A DNA stretch of 64,000 nucleotides, taken from NCBI GenBank assembly GCA_963765875.1, contig CAVXYK010000002.1:62001-126000 (forward strand), in the 5' to 3' direction. Origin of the DNA: JAWKOK01 sp963765875. GTDB taxonomy: Bacteria > Chloroflexota > Anaerolineae > Caldilineales > Caldilineaceae. Below the pieces are notes generated by a model. It was not told the origin of the DNA, made no database searches, and saw only the letters and a program-made list of their open reading frames with translations. Below are positions 56,090-64,000 of this stretch, piece after piece; within the stretch, counting starts at the first letter, position 1, and each line of letters starts with the position of its first letter. The position numbers were made by a program, and so were the translations under genes.

Positions 56090-56509
56090 TCAGATCGATT
56101 GGTTTGTTCGCCTTTCACCATCGCGGATGTGCTCCACCGGATACGAGGGGAACATTGTTACTTTCCCGTCTCCGTCCAGAACCATGAATCCAGCGTCACT
56201 GAGTGCATACTGAGCGTTCCATCCCACGCCAAATGTGGTTGGCGTCTCCACTATCTGGTATGGCAGTGGTTCTCCCAATTCTGCGAGCCGTTGGGCCAAG
56301 TGGTCCTCTGGATCAAGCACCCATGCGTCTCCCTCAGCAGTCGAGAAGAACACCAAATTGCCGAGAGTTACGACCTTGGCCTCGGCTCTTTGTGCGCTCT
56401 CAACGATTTGCTTCGCTTCGCGCGTGACTGATAGCTTTTCCCGGTGGAGGGTCTGTCTTCTGGTCTGCGGGCGTTTCTTCGTGCGCTGTTTCTTTTTGCG
56501 TTTCGCCAT
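56090..56509 (-). CDS. Hypothetical protein with basic N-terminus
   Basis: A 139-residue protein. The first 25 residues are nearly all Lys and Arg (AKRKKKQRTKKRPQTRRQ), suggesting nucleic-acid binding. The rest is beta-rich: VVTLGNLVFFSTAEGDAWVL, then DPEDHLAQRLAELG and YALSDAGFMVLDGDGKV. I recognise no family. It lies convergent with araD across the long hairpin and downstream of the DUF2442 pair on the same strand. Confidence 0.55.
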   Translation of the reverse strand: MAKRKKKQRTKKRPQTRRQTLHREKLSVTREAKQIVESAQRAEAKVVTLGNLVFFSTAEGDAWVLDPEDHLAQRLAELGEPLPYQIVETPTTFGVGWNAQYALSDAGFMVLDGDGKVTMFPSYPVEHIRDGERRTNQSI

Positions 56510-56540
56510 GTCAGTATACCCCCGACCTTGTTTCGTCGGA

Positions 56541-56885
56541 TCAGGCTGGCGTCCTATCTGCTGACCCCGTCATTCGATTTTGTGGACGTTGCGCCAACCA
56601 CCGCGCGAATGACGATTCACTTTCCAGAGACTGTTTGCCAAGCAACAAGCCTTCTACGCCAATATCTTCATCCAAATCAGGCCAGTGGATACCCAATCCG
56701 GCGCCTGCAATCTCGAAGTTGGCTCGCTCTTCCGCTGTGCCATACGCCAGCCGCGGAAACCACATCACAGGCACAGAAATAGTCCGTCCGTCCGCCAAAT
56801 CGACGCTCAACGTATCATCCGTGACCGTGACATCCATCACTTCAGGTATGACTTGTAGCCCGTCGGTAGAAGTTGTCCCATTCAT
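56541..56885 (-). CDS. DUF2442-domain protein
   Basis: A 114-residue protein of the DUF2442 family: MDVTVTDDTLSVDLADGRTI, then PVMWFPRLAYGTAEERANFE and GLGIHWPDLDEDIGVEGLL. Such proteins often sit with small partners in presumed toxin-antitoxin pairs. Its start overlaps the stop of the gene before it by four bases. The C-terminal 25 residues past LLLGKQS are not part of the family. Function unknown; a role as a small regulatory partner is plausible. Confidence 0.75.
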   Translation of the reverse strand: MNGTTSTDGLQVIPEVMDVTVTDDTLSVDLADGRTISVPVMWFPRLAYGTAEERANFEIAGAGLGIHWPDLDEDIGVEGLLLGKQSLESESSFARWLAQRPQNRMTGSADRTPA

Positions 56886-57187
56886 CTCGTAGTTTCAGTT
56901 GCGGCTTGGTCCGACATTTGGCGTTTTTCTGGCACGATCGGCATCAAAGTGCGGAGTGCTTGATTGACGGCCTGTGAATCCGGAAAGTACTCGTAAACAT
57001 CTGGTTCAAGCGTGACCATTCTCTCGCCGGCGCCGCGCCGCTCAGTGACTGTGCCATCATCGTCGTCGTATACCCGCACAATATAGCCGTCTTCGCGCAG
57101 AACTTTGTGGTGTTTGCCACGAACCCCGCCGGAATAATCGTATTCGGTTCTCAATTCGTCATCCACAATCGGATCTGATTTAGCCAT
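56882..57187 (-). CDS. Small antitoxin-like protein paired with DUF2442
   Basis: A 101-residue protein starting at ATG 57187 after AGGAAGAAACC. EYDYSGGVRGKHHKVLRED then TLEPDVYEYFPDSQAVNQAL is the pattern of short ribbon-helix-helix-type antitoxins, where the C-terminal helices bind DNA or a partner. It overlaps the DUF2442 gene by four bases. I infer a two-gene module; which of the two would be toxic cannot be told. Confidence 0.55.
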   Translation of the reverse strand: MAKSDPIVDDELRTEYDYSGGVRGKHHKVLREDGYIVRVYDDDDGTVTERRGAGERMVTLEPDVYEYFPDSQAVNQALRTLMPIVPEKRQMSDQAATETTR

Positions 57188-57363
57188 AGGTTTCTTCCTC
57201 ATACCGTTTTCGTTCCGATGGGGTCGCCTTGCGTGCGTGGATCAGGCGGATGCGCTAACCTCGTTCCGCGTATCCAACGACCAGCACGCGCTGGTTGTCA
57301 GATGTGCCGATGTCAATGAACTATACCGCACGTGGAGCAAATGTCAATGGTGTTTTTGGGCAT

Positions 57364-58650
57364 CTATTCGTTCGGTGCAGCATTTTTATTCGCGATCTCG
57401 CCATACAACCGCGCACTCGGCCGTTCACGCCGTTCCTGCGTCTGCGGGTCCATCTCCACCAGGCCAAACCTTAGGCCCCAGCCCTCATTCCATTCGAAAT
57501 TGTCCACGAAGGTCCAGTGGTAGTAGCCGCGCACATCGCAGCCGTCTTCGATAGCGCGGTGAAGCTCGCGCAGGTGACCCAGCAGCCAGCGCGGCCGCTG
57601 GTCATCATCGGCGTCAGGCAGCCCGTTCTCGGTGATGTAGATCGGCTTGTCGAAGACGCTTACCTCGCGGCAGATTTGGTGCAGCCCTTCGGGATGGTAT
57701 TCGCTGTAGGGACCGTGTTGTCCGCTGTCTGAGAACTCGCCATTCTCTGAGAAGCGCTCGATGCCAAAGAGTTTGCGTGGATCGGGCACGAATTGCACCA
57801 GCCGCCGCGTGTAGTAGTTGATGGCGAAGAAGTCCAGCGAATCGGCCAGAGGGTGGTGATATTGGCCAAGACCTAGTGGCGGCCGCAGTTTGCCGTCGAT
57901 GGTCGCCATGATCCAGATGTGCTCGAAGAGGTGGCGTTTGATGCCGGCCGCGTATCGATCCAAGTTGCTCTCTTGGTCATGCCCTCGGAAGAGTGAAACG
58001 GCTTTGGCGTAGGAGACGCGTGCATGGGGTTGCCGCGCGTGGATCGTCTGGTAGGCGGCCGCATGGCTGAAGAGCAGATTGAGGAAGACGCGGCGGGCTG
58101 TCAATGGATTGCGCTTGTTTGGCGGCCAAATGCCGCGGAACCAGCCCTGCCCCAGGCCGACCAACGGCTCATTGAAGGTCAGCCAGAAGTCGCAAAGATC
58201 GCCCAACTCTTCGACGATTGTGCGTGCATAGCGTTGAAAGAGGGCGACGCTTTCGCTCTTCTCCCATCCGCCGCGCCGCACAAACCAGAGTGGATCGGTG
58301 AAGTGATGGAGCGCGACCATGGGCTCGATGCCCCGGTCGCGTAGACCGCCGATCATGGCGCGGTATCGATCCAATGCACGGTGGTCAAATTCGCCCGGCT
58401 TGGGCTCGACCCGACTCCACTCAATGGAGAGACGATGGGCGTTGAGCCCCAGGCGCTGCATGTGATCGAAGTCTTGCTCAGCGTTGGCCCACCAGTCGCA
58501 GGCGAGCCCGCTACGGTCGCCGTGCCGGATTGCGCCTGGTTGCTGCTCATAGAGCGACCATTGGTTGTTGCTGTTATTGCCTTCGGTTTGGTACGCAGAT
58601 GATGCCGTGCCCCAGCGAAAGCCGGGCGGAAAGCGCAGGTCTGGGGTCAT
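57364..58650 (-). CDS. GH1-family beta-glucosidase
   Basis: A 428-residue glycoside hydrolase of family 1, a TIM barrel that cuts beta-glucosides and related sugars by retention. The acid/base Glu161 lies in FWLTFNEPLVG and the nucleophile Glu341 in IYITENGLPDAD. FRWGTASSAYQTEGNNSNNQ opens the barrel, and NEGWGLRFGLVEMD ends it. No signal peptide, so it works on sugars taken into the cell. Its start base is the last base of the dCMP deaminase gene, so the two genes are coupled. The exact substrate (glucoside or galactoside) is open. Confidence 0.9.
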   Translation of the reverse strand: MTPDLRFPPGFRWGTASSAYQTEGNNSNNQWSLYEQQPGAIRHGDRSGLACDWWANAEQDFDHMQRLGLNAHRLSIEWSRVEPKPGEFDHRALDRYRAMIGGLRDRGIEPMVALHHFTDPLWFVRRGGWEKSESVALFQRYARTIVEELGDLCDFWLTFNEPLVGLGQGWFRGIWPPNKRNPLTARRVFLNLLFSHAAAYQTIHARQPHARVSYAKAVSLFRGHDQESNLDRYAAGIKRHLFEHIWIMATIDGKLRPPLGLGQYHHPLADSLDFFAINYYTRRLVQFVPDPRKLFGIERFSENGEFSDSGQHGPYSEYHPEGLHQICREVSVFDKPIYITENGLPDADDDQRPRWLLGHLRELHRAIEDGCDVRGYYHWTFVDNFEWNEGWGLRFGLVEMDPQTQERRERPSARLYGEIANKNAAPNE

Positions 58651-59129
58651 CAGGTAGCCACTTCAACATCCGGGTGATAGACGCTGTCGGCCGCGCGGTC
58701 TCGCGGGGCGTGAACCAGTTTGACGCCGGCCTCAGCGAAGAAGGTGCGGCTGTTTTCGTCCGGGTAGTTGCCTGCATAGACGACCTGCCGCACGCCCGAA
58801 TTGATGAGCATCTTGGCACACGTGATGCAGGGCTGATGGGTCACGTAGGCCGTGGCTCCTTCGGTGCTCACGCCATGTAACGCGGCCTGGATGATGGCAT
58901 TCTGCTCGGCGTGCAGTGTGCGGACACAGTGGCCGTCAACCATGAGGTGGCCGACATCATCACAGTGTGGTGAACCGACGGGCGCGCCGTTGTAGCCGGT
59001 TGTGAGGATGCGTCGATCGCGTACAAGCACAGCGCCGACATGCGCGCGGTCGCAGGTGCTGCGCTGGGCAACGGTGAAAGCGATGTCCATGAAGTAGTCG
59101 TCCCAGCTTGGGCGCTCGTTGCGGCTCAT
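58650..59129 (-). CDS. dCMP/cytidine deaminase, ComEB-like
   Basis: A 159-residue zinc deaminase. The zinc site is His73-Ala-Glu75 (LHAEQNAII) and Cys101/Cys104 (PCITCAKM). RPSWDDYFMDIAF at the start and GYNGAPVGSPHCDD match the dCMP deaminase group, which makes dUMP for thymidylate synthesis. Its end overlaps the GH1 start by one base and its start overlaps the membrane-protein stop by four, so three genes are in one unit. Nothing connects the three pathways, so the run is likely just gene packing. Confidence 0.85.
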   Translation of the reverse strand: MSRNERPSWDDYFMDIAFTVAQRSTCDRAHVGAVLVRDRRILTTGYNGAPVGSPHCDDVGHLMVDGHCVRTLHAEQNAIIQAALHGVSTEGATAYVTHQPCITCAKMLINSGVRQVVYAGNYPDENSRTFFAEAGVKLVHAPRDRAADSVYHPDVEVAT

Positions 59130-59950
59130 TCGCTTGTCTCCATGATGTCGGCGGTTGGGCTCACAGCCGTATTGTCGGTGAATAGGTCTGCGATCAAGCG
59201 TTTTGTATCCGCTTCGTTGGTGCAGACCAGGTAGATCGTTTCGTCCAATGTCTTCTCTCCGCTTCTGCGTCCGGGGGCGGGCCGGGTCAAGCGATAATCG
59301 ATGGCAACGGCCGGACGGGATTCTCGTTCAAAATGAAGCTGTCCGTAGCGTACCTGATCGATCAGGCGTTCCGTGCAGAAGATATACCACATGCCGACAT
59401 CGAGTACGGGCCATCGGCCCAGCCGGAGAAAACGACGATCTCGAGCCAAACAGAGTATGGCATGCTCGCGGGTGGCGAACGAACGATAGTATCCGGGTAG
59501 ATAGGTGAAGCGGCGATACTGGCCCTCGACCGAGAAATGGCCGGTCGTGTAGACGGCGATCTTGTCATTTGGCGAGAGCGGTTCGGGCGTCACGACTGGG
59601 ACGGCCTGCTCTTCAAAACGCACAAAATCACTGCGCCGCAGGATGTTCAGCATCAAGAAAAACGCTATCACAGCCGCCAAGGCGATTACCAAGCCCAGCC
59701 ACCATGGTTGCAGCCAGATGGCTGACAGGCCGCCAAGCAGAAGAAGCCCGCTCCATATCCAACGAGTCAATGGCCCGCCAGCCCATTCATGGCGGTAGAG
59801 GCCATACAGAATCGAACGCAATGATCCTGCCGGCGGATCAACCAGAAACTCGGTCCGCCGCTCTTGCTGTTGCGCAACTTGGGAGGGGACCTCCAAATTC
59901 GTCAGTCCCGCCACGAGTATCACGGCCATTCGCCGCATCCTGTCCGGCAC
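59126..59950 (-). CDS. Membrane protein with two central helices
   Basis: A 274-residue protein. Two adjacent membrane spans (WIWSGLLLLGGLSAIWL, then WWLGLVIALAAVIAFFLML) lie at about 60-105. The remaining 165 residues are a soluble beta-rich domain (KIAVYTTGHFSVEGQYRRFT, FLRLGRWPVLDVGMWYIF). The first 25 residues (MAVILVAGLTNLEV) recall the start of PfkB sugar kinases but nothing of that fold follows; this may be chance. GTG 59950 is possible, and ATG 59938 and 59929 lie inside. Function not known. Confidence 0.6.
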   Translation of the reverse strand: MPDRMRRMAVILVAGLTNLEVPSQVAQQQERRTEFLVDPPAGSLRSILYGLYRHEWAGGPLTRWIWSGLLLLGGLSAIWLQPWWLGLVIALAAVIAFFLMLNILRRSDFVRFEEQAVPVVTPEPLSPNDKIAVYTTGHFSVEGQYRRFTYLPGYYRSFATREHAILCLARDRRFLRLGRWPVLDVGMWYIFCTERLIDQVRYGQLHFERESRPAVAIDYRLTRPAPGRRSGEKTLDETIYLVCTNEADTKRLIADLFTDNTAVSPTADIMETSE

Positions 59951-59970
59951 GATTTCTTGTGTTCATAGGA

Positions 59971-59999
59971 AAGGCCCCGCTGGTGTTGGGCGGGGCCTT
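59971..59999 (-). terminator. Hairpin ending the ftsH transcript
   Basis: 10-bp perfect GC-rich arms (59971-59980, 59990-59999) with a 9-nt loop lie 100 bp after the ftsH stop on the minus strand. The following T-run is short (CCTTTCCT), so it is a moderate terminator. Confidence 0.55.
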
Positions 60000-60099
60000 A
60001 TGATTTCCATTTCTGCTTGGTTGGATCTCGGGCAAACTCACGTCAGATTCTCTCTGTCAAGAATTGCTGCTTCGTCAGATGCAGCCACAAACTCGCATG

Positions 60100-62055
60100 C
60101 TATGCCGGGGCCGGCAGCGAACCGCCAAGATCGGGCTTGCTGTCGTTCGGCGCCTCTTCTCGTTTCTGATCCGGCTCAACAGATCTCGTCATCATAGGGT
60201 CGGGGCTCACTGGCGGTTCGTTGTCTGCAAACGGATCCTCGCCCCGCATCAAGGCTTCGAACTGCTCGCTCTCGATGGTTTCATGTTCGAGCAACGCGCC
60301 GGCAAGCAGTTCCACTTCGTTCCAGTGTTCGTTCAAAATCTCTCGACACCGCGTATGTACCTGATCGACGATGACCTTGACTTCTTCATCGATCTCCTGG
60401 GCAACCTTGTCGCTGTAGTTGCGATGTTCGCCCATCGAGCGCCCCAAGAACATCATCTCGTCATGCTGCCCATACTGAATGGGCCCCATCTTGTCGCTCA
60501 TGCCCAACTGGGTGACCATGGCACGCGCCATTGAGGAAACCTTCTCGATGTCACTAGACGCTCCATCGGTGAAGTCGTTGAATCGAATCTCTTCGGCGAC
60601 GCGGCCACCCAACGCTGAGACCAGTTGGCCGAGAAAGAGCTCCTTGGTTTGCAGCCGGGCTTCCTCTTCAGGCAGATAGCGGGCGTGGCCAAGGGACATG
60701 CCGCGAGCCACAATCGTGATCTTATGGATCGGATCGTGATTGTCTTGAAAATGGCCTGCCACAGCATGGCCTGCCTCATGGTAGGCGACAATCTCTTTCT
60801 CTTTGGGCAACAGGATACGGCTGCGTCGTTCAGGGCCAATGCTGACCCGGTCGATGGCTTCCTGAAACTCAGCCATGCTGATGGAGCGTCGGTCTCGTCG
60901 CGCCGCCATGATGGCGGCTTCGTTGACCAGGTTCTCAATATCCGCACCGGAGAATCCGGGTGTCTGCTTGGCGACGACCTCCAGGTCTACATCGGAAGCG
61001 AGCGGCTTGCCGCGGACGTGGACTTCGAGAATCTGCTGGCGGCCTCGTTTATCGGGCGCATCCATGATCACACGCCGGTCGAAGCGACCGGGACGCAGCA
61101 GCGCCGGGTCAAGGATATCCGGGCGGTTGGTCGCAGCCACCAGAATCACGTTGGTGTCCGTGTCAAAGCCGTCCATCTCGACGAGAATCTGGTTGAGCGT
61201 CTGTTCGCGCTCGTCGTGAGAGCCACCCATGCCTGAGCCGCGATGGCGGCCCACGGCATCGATTTCGTCAACGAAGATGATGCATGGCGAACTCTTCTTT
61301 GCCTGTTCAAACAGGTCGCGCACGCGGCTGGCGCCCACGCCCACAAACATCTCGACAAACTCCGAACCCGAAATGCTGAAGAATGGCACGCCGGCCTCGC
61401 CGGACACGGCCTTGGCCATCAGCGTCTTGCCCGTCCCCGGAGGGCCTACGAGTAGCACGCCTTTGGGAATCCGAGCGCCAAGGTTGGCAAACTTCTCCGG
61501 CTCCTTGAGAAACTCGACGATTTCCTGAAGCTCTTGTTTGGCTTCCTCGCTCCCGGCCACATCGTCGAACGTGACTGTCGGCGTATCACCGGCAAAGACA
61601 CGGGCTTTGCTCTTGCCGAAGCTAAATGCCTGATTGCCGGACCCTTGGGCCTGGCGCAGAATGAAGAAGAAAAAGGCGCCCAGCAGGAGCAGCGGGAGGA
61701 TTGCCAGCAGAATGCCGCTCCAACTTTCCCACAGGGTCGGGTTGGCGACCTCGATCTGCACCCGGCTCAGTTCTTGAGGCGTGACGCCGAGATTGGTCAG
61801 CGTCTCGATAAGGGCGGTATTCTCTTCAATCCGGGATTGAACCTCTTCGCCGTTGCGCCTCGTTACCAGGACCTTGTGATCCTTGGTGCTGATGGCCGCG
61901 ACGTTGCCGTTGCGTACTTCTTCGCCAACATCGGCAATCGGCACTGTCTCCACATTGTTGCTCGGCCTGCGGTCAAATGTTGTATAGAGGAAAGCACCCA
62001 ACGCAAGTAGAAGCAGCAGGTAAATGGCTCCGCTGCGCAATCGTTTCGAATTCAT
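60100..62055 (-). CDS. ftsH: ATP-dependent zinc metalloprotease FtsH
   Basis: A membrane-bound AAA+ protease of 651 residues that removes misfolded or short-lived proteins. Two membrane spans are seen: GAIYLLLLLALGAFLYTTF near the start and SGILLAILPLLLLGAFFFFI at about 112-131. The AAA domain has Walker A VGPPGTGKTLMAKA, the pore FVEMFVGVGASRVRD, Walker B CIIFVDEIDAVG and the SRH NRPDILDPALLRPGRFDRR. The zinc site HEAGH is near residue 426. The C-terminal 50 residues past about 600 are a charged Pro-rich tail. Complete and unbroken. Confidence 0.96.
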   Translation of the reverse strand: MNSKRLRSGAIYLLLLLALGAFLYTTFDRRPSNNVETVPIADVGEEVRNGNVAAISTKDHKVLVTRRNGEEVQSRIEENTALIETLTNLGVTPQELSRVQIEVANPTLWESWSGILLAILPLLLLGAFFFFILRQAQGSGNQAFSFGKSKARVFAGDTPTVTFDDVAGSEEAKQELQEIVEFLKEPEKFANLGARIPKGVLLVGPPGTGKTLMAKAVSGEAGVPFFSISGSEFVEMFVGVGASRVRDLFEQAKKSSPCIIFVDEIDAVGRHRGSGMGGSHDEREQTLNQILVEMDGFDTDTNVILVAATNRPDILDPALLRPGRFDRRVIMDAPDKRGRQQILEVHVRGKPLASDVDLEVVAKQTPGFSGADIENLVNEAAIMAARRDRRSISMAEFQEAIDRVSIGPERRSRILLPKEKEIVAYHEAGHAVAGHFQDNHDPIHKITIVARGMSLGHARYLPEEEARLQTKELFLGQLVSALGGRVAEEIRFNDFTDGASSDIEKVSSMARAMVTQLGMSDKMGPIQYGQHDEMMFLGRSMGEHRNYSDKVAQEIDEEVKVIVDQVHTRCREILNEHWNEVELLAGALLEHETIESEQFEALMRGEDPFADNEPPVSPDPMMTRSVEPDQKREEAPNDSKPDLGGSLPAPA

Positions 62056-62400
62056 CTGAAATCCTATCTAGTCCTCATTGGCCAGATCTGAATCGCTCGA
62101 TAGCGATTTTTGCATCTCTGTCAACGAGGCAAAACCGGCGAATTTTCTTTCTACAGAGATAGAATCGACCGCTTGTGAGTTTAACATACGGTACCATGTG
62201 CGTCAAACAAATGAGCTAATTTTGCCGTTCCATCATCATGGACAAACCACCCATCGTTAGAACATGTCAAGAGTATACAGAAGAAGATGATCGAAGGCCG
62301 TAGGTTGGCTTCCACCAGGTTGGTTTTGTACCGGGCAATCGCTGGTTTGGCACCCATGCACGATGGTCGAAATTCAGTAGTTACCGATTTGGTGGCAACT

Positions 62401-62505
62401 GTCATTCCGACAGAGCGAAGCGACGAGGAATCTCTCCTTGGCGAACCCGAGATTCCTCTTCCCTTCGGTCATGGCGCTTTGCGCCCACTACGTGAACGGA
62501 ATGAC
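62401..62505. repeat. Interspersed palindromic repeat (GTCATTCCG type)
   Basis: Ends GTCATTCCG (62401-62409) and its complement (62497-62505) enclose a second pair GAGGAATCTC (62425-62434) and GAGATTCCTC (62449-62458). This nested form and the wording match the short dispersed palindromes with GTCATTCCGAG ends known in many bacterial genomes. It lies in the 505-bp spacer 62056-62560 between ftsH and the P-type ATPase, which has no gene. A TTGACA box on the minus strand near 62118 may be part of the ftsH promoter. Confidence 0.6.
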
Positions 62506-62560
62506 AACTCGTGACACTAACTGAACTACTGAAATTACCCAACCAGCATCCGGCATTGAG

Positions 62561-64000
62561 TCACGTTGCCGATCGAACGCCTGAGGATGCAGGCGGGTTC
62601 CAGCGCAGCAGGCGCAGTCCGTAGAATGTGACCAGCAGCGAAACGCCGACATCGGCCGCTACGGCCATCCACATGGTGCTCATGCCAAGCACGACCAAGA
62701 TCATGAAGATGATTTTGATGCCGATGCTAAAAGCAATGTTGGTGCGAATGGTGCGCATGGTGGCATTGCCAAGCAGTAGGGCATACGGCAGTCGGCTCAG
62801 ATCGTCGCTCATGAGCGCAATGTCGGCAGTCTCCATTGCCTGGGCCGTGCCGCCGTAGGCTGCGCCGATGGCGATGCCGACGTCCGCCGATGCCAGGGCC
62901 GGCGCGTCGTTGATTCCGTCGCCGACCATGGCAATCGGTCCGTACGTCTCTCGCAATTCGTTCACCGCTGTCGATTTGTCCCCGGGAGCCAGGCCGGCAC
63001 GAACATCGGTGACGCCGATCTGGCCGGCGATGGCGTTGGCAGTGGCAGGTGAGTCGCCGGTGAGCATTGCCACCGCAACGATGCCCGCTCTATACAGATC
63101 CTGTACGGCATCCCTGCTGCTTTCGCGTACTGTGTCGGCCACGGTAATCGTACCGCGGTAGCTGCCCTCGACGCTGACCATTACAGGAGTCAAGCCTTCT
63201 TGCGCCTCAGCGTTGGCCAGCGAACATTGTTGGGGCGTATGGGGTACATTGCCGTCAAAGTAGGCGTGGCTGCCGATCATGATTTCTCTGCTGTCGACCA
63301 TGCCCACGATGCCGTTGCCGATCATCGCCGACACCGTGCTGCCTGCAGGATAGCGAGTGAGTACCTGGCGGCGGTCGGCTTCCGCAACAACGGCCTGGCC
63401 GAAGGGATGTTCACTGCGCTGTTCGATGGCCCCGGCCAGCGCGATCAGGTCATCGCAAACCGGGCAATCTGCATCGCTGCGTGCGGACGTCTCACAGCCG
63501 TCCGCACGCACGCCGACCACGGCCGGTCGTCCTTGAGTCAAAGTGCCGGTCTTGTCGAAGGCGATGACCTTGATCTCGTTGAGCTTTTCCAGGAAGATGC
63601 CGCCCTTGATCAGAATGCCGTTGCGGGCGGCATTGCTGATGCCGCTGATGATGCTGACCGGTGTGCTGATGACTAATGCACAGGGACAGGCCACGACCAG
63701 AAGTGCCAGGCCGCGATAGAGCCAGCCAAACGTGCCGTCTTCCGGATTGAGGAACGGCGCACCAAAGATCAGCGGCGGGAGGATGGCAACCAATGCCGCC
63801 AGTACGACCACCGCCGGCGTGTAGTAGGCGGCGAAACGGTCTACGTAGCGTTGCGTGGGTGCTTGCGACTCCTGAGCTTCCTGCACAAGTTGGACGATGC
63901 GGCTGATCGTGTTGTCCTTGGCCAGGTGCGTCACCTCAATCTCCAGCACACCGATGCCGTTGACGCTGCCCGCGAAGACCTCGTCCTCGACACTCTTGTC
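62561..64000 (-). CDS. Heavy-metal P-type ATPase (cut by the window end)
   Basis: The C-terminal two thirds of a P1B-type metal pump, probably Zn/Cd/Pb-exporting. The open frame runs past 64000 (SVEDEVFAGSVNGIGVLEIE lies before the first Met), so the N-terminal metal-binding part is outside. Present are the CPC motif in ACPCALVIST, the phosphorylated Asp in FDKTGTLTQG, SEHPFGQAV with the nucleotide-binding HP pair, MLTGDSPATA and VGDGINDAPALA. A cysteine pair in the N-domain (DGCETSARSDADCPVCDD) is unusual and may be regulatory. Metal specificity rests on CPC and is inference. Confidence 0.93.
   Translation of the reverse strand, partial: DKSVEDEVFAGSVNGIGVLEIEVTHLAKDNTISRIVQLVQEAQESQAPTQRYVDRFAAYYTPAVVVLAALVAILPPLIFGAPFLNPEDGTFGWLYRGLALLVVACPCALVISTPVSIISGISNAARNGILIKGGIFLEKLNEIKVIAFDKTGTLTQGRPAVVGVRADGCETSARSDADCPVCDDLIALAGAIEQRSEHPFGQAVVAEADRRQVLTRYPAGSTVSAMIGNGIVGMVDSREIMIGSHAYFDGNVPHTPQQCSLANAEAQEGLTPVMVSVEGSYRGTITVADTVRESSRDAVQDLYRAGIVAVAMLTGDSPATANAIAGQIGVTDVRAGLAPGDKSTAVNELRETYGPIAMVGDGINDAPALASADVGIAIGAAYGGTAQAMETADIALMSDDLSRLPYALLLGNATMRTIRTNIAFSIGIKIIFMILVVLGMSTMWMAVAADVGVSLLVTFYGLRLLRWNPPASSGVRSAT

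Noticed and set aside
59126..59950. PfkB sugar kinase from the MAVILVAGLTNLEV start
   Set aside because: Only a dozen residues resemble the kinase start; the rest is membrane helices and a beta domain.

Overview
The window looks like a stretch of a Chloroflexota chromosome, probably from the Caldilineae/Anaerolineae side. This is inferred from gene content, not from a marker gene. Pointers are secreted proteins with Pro/Thr linkers, CARDB-like domains and a 'YLPLI' motif, a very long SARP-ATPase-TPR regulator, a fused shikimate kinase/dehydroquinate synthase, and many palindromic spacers between genes. No rRNA, tRNA or CRISPR array was seen.

Layout. 0-4.2 kb: a small lipid/polyketide-type set (enoyl-reductase-like SDR, acyl carrier protein, alpha-oxoamine synthase, ketosynthase), all with broken reading frames. 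4.6-14 kb: a surface/secretion block with a LysM protein, a 1,064-residue fusion of a subtilisin with an S41 protease, a heme-peroxidase fragment, a Yip1-like membrane protein and three exported proteins. 14-21 kb: a decayed ECF sigma factor, a giant SARP regulator and a beta-helix lipoprotein. 21-23 kb: a dehydrogenase and a VapBC-type pair.

22.9-47.9 kb is dominated by aromatic amino acid synthesis. aroC, a HIT protein, the aroK-aroB fusion and aroQ lie on the plus strand. aroH, pheA, two DAHP synthases, tyrA, aroA, aroE, trpB and trpA lie on the minus strand. With two DAHP synthases the set runs from PEP plus erythrose 4-phosphate to chorismate, then to prephenate and its phenylpyruvate and hydroxyphenylpyruvate branches, plus the last step to tryptophan. 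Between the two halves sit a solute-binding lipoprotein, an M23 peptidase, a PucR regulator, tandem aldo/keto reductases and an Eis-like acetyltransferase.

48-53.5 kb is accessory. A DUF4062 gene and an Mrr-like endonuclease gene, both AT-richer than their surroundings, are bounded by sites resembling integron attC recombination sites; an IS91-type transposase remnant follows. 53.7-64 kb carries a ribulokinase-like kinase with araD, a DUF2442 pair, a GH1 beta-glucosidase, a dCMP deaminase, ftsH and the C-terminal part of a metal P-type ATPase running off the window.

Single-base frame breaks occur in at least ten genes while the conserved residues on both sides are kept. They cluster at 0-4 kb and 35-48 kb. 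Either the assembly has indel errors there or these genes began to decay recently; the sequence alone cannot decide.
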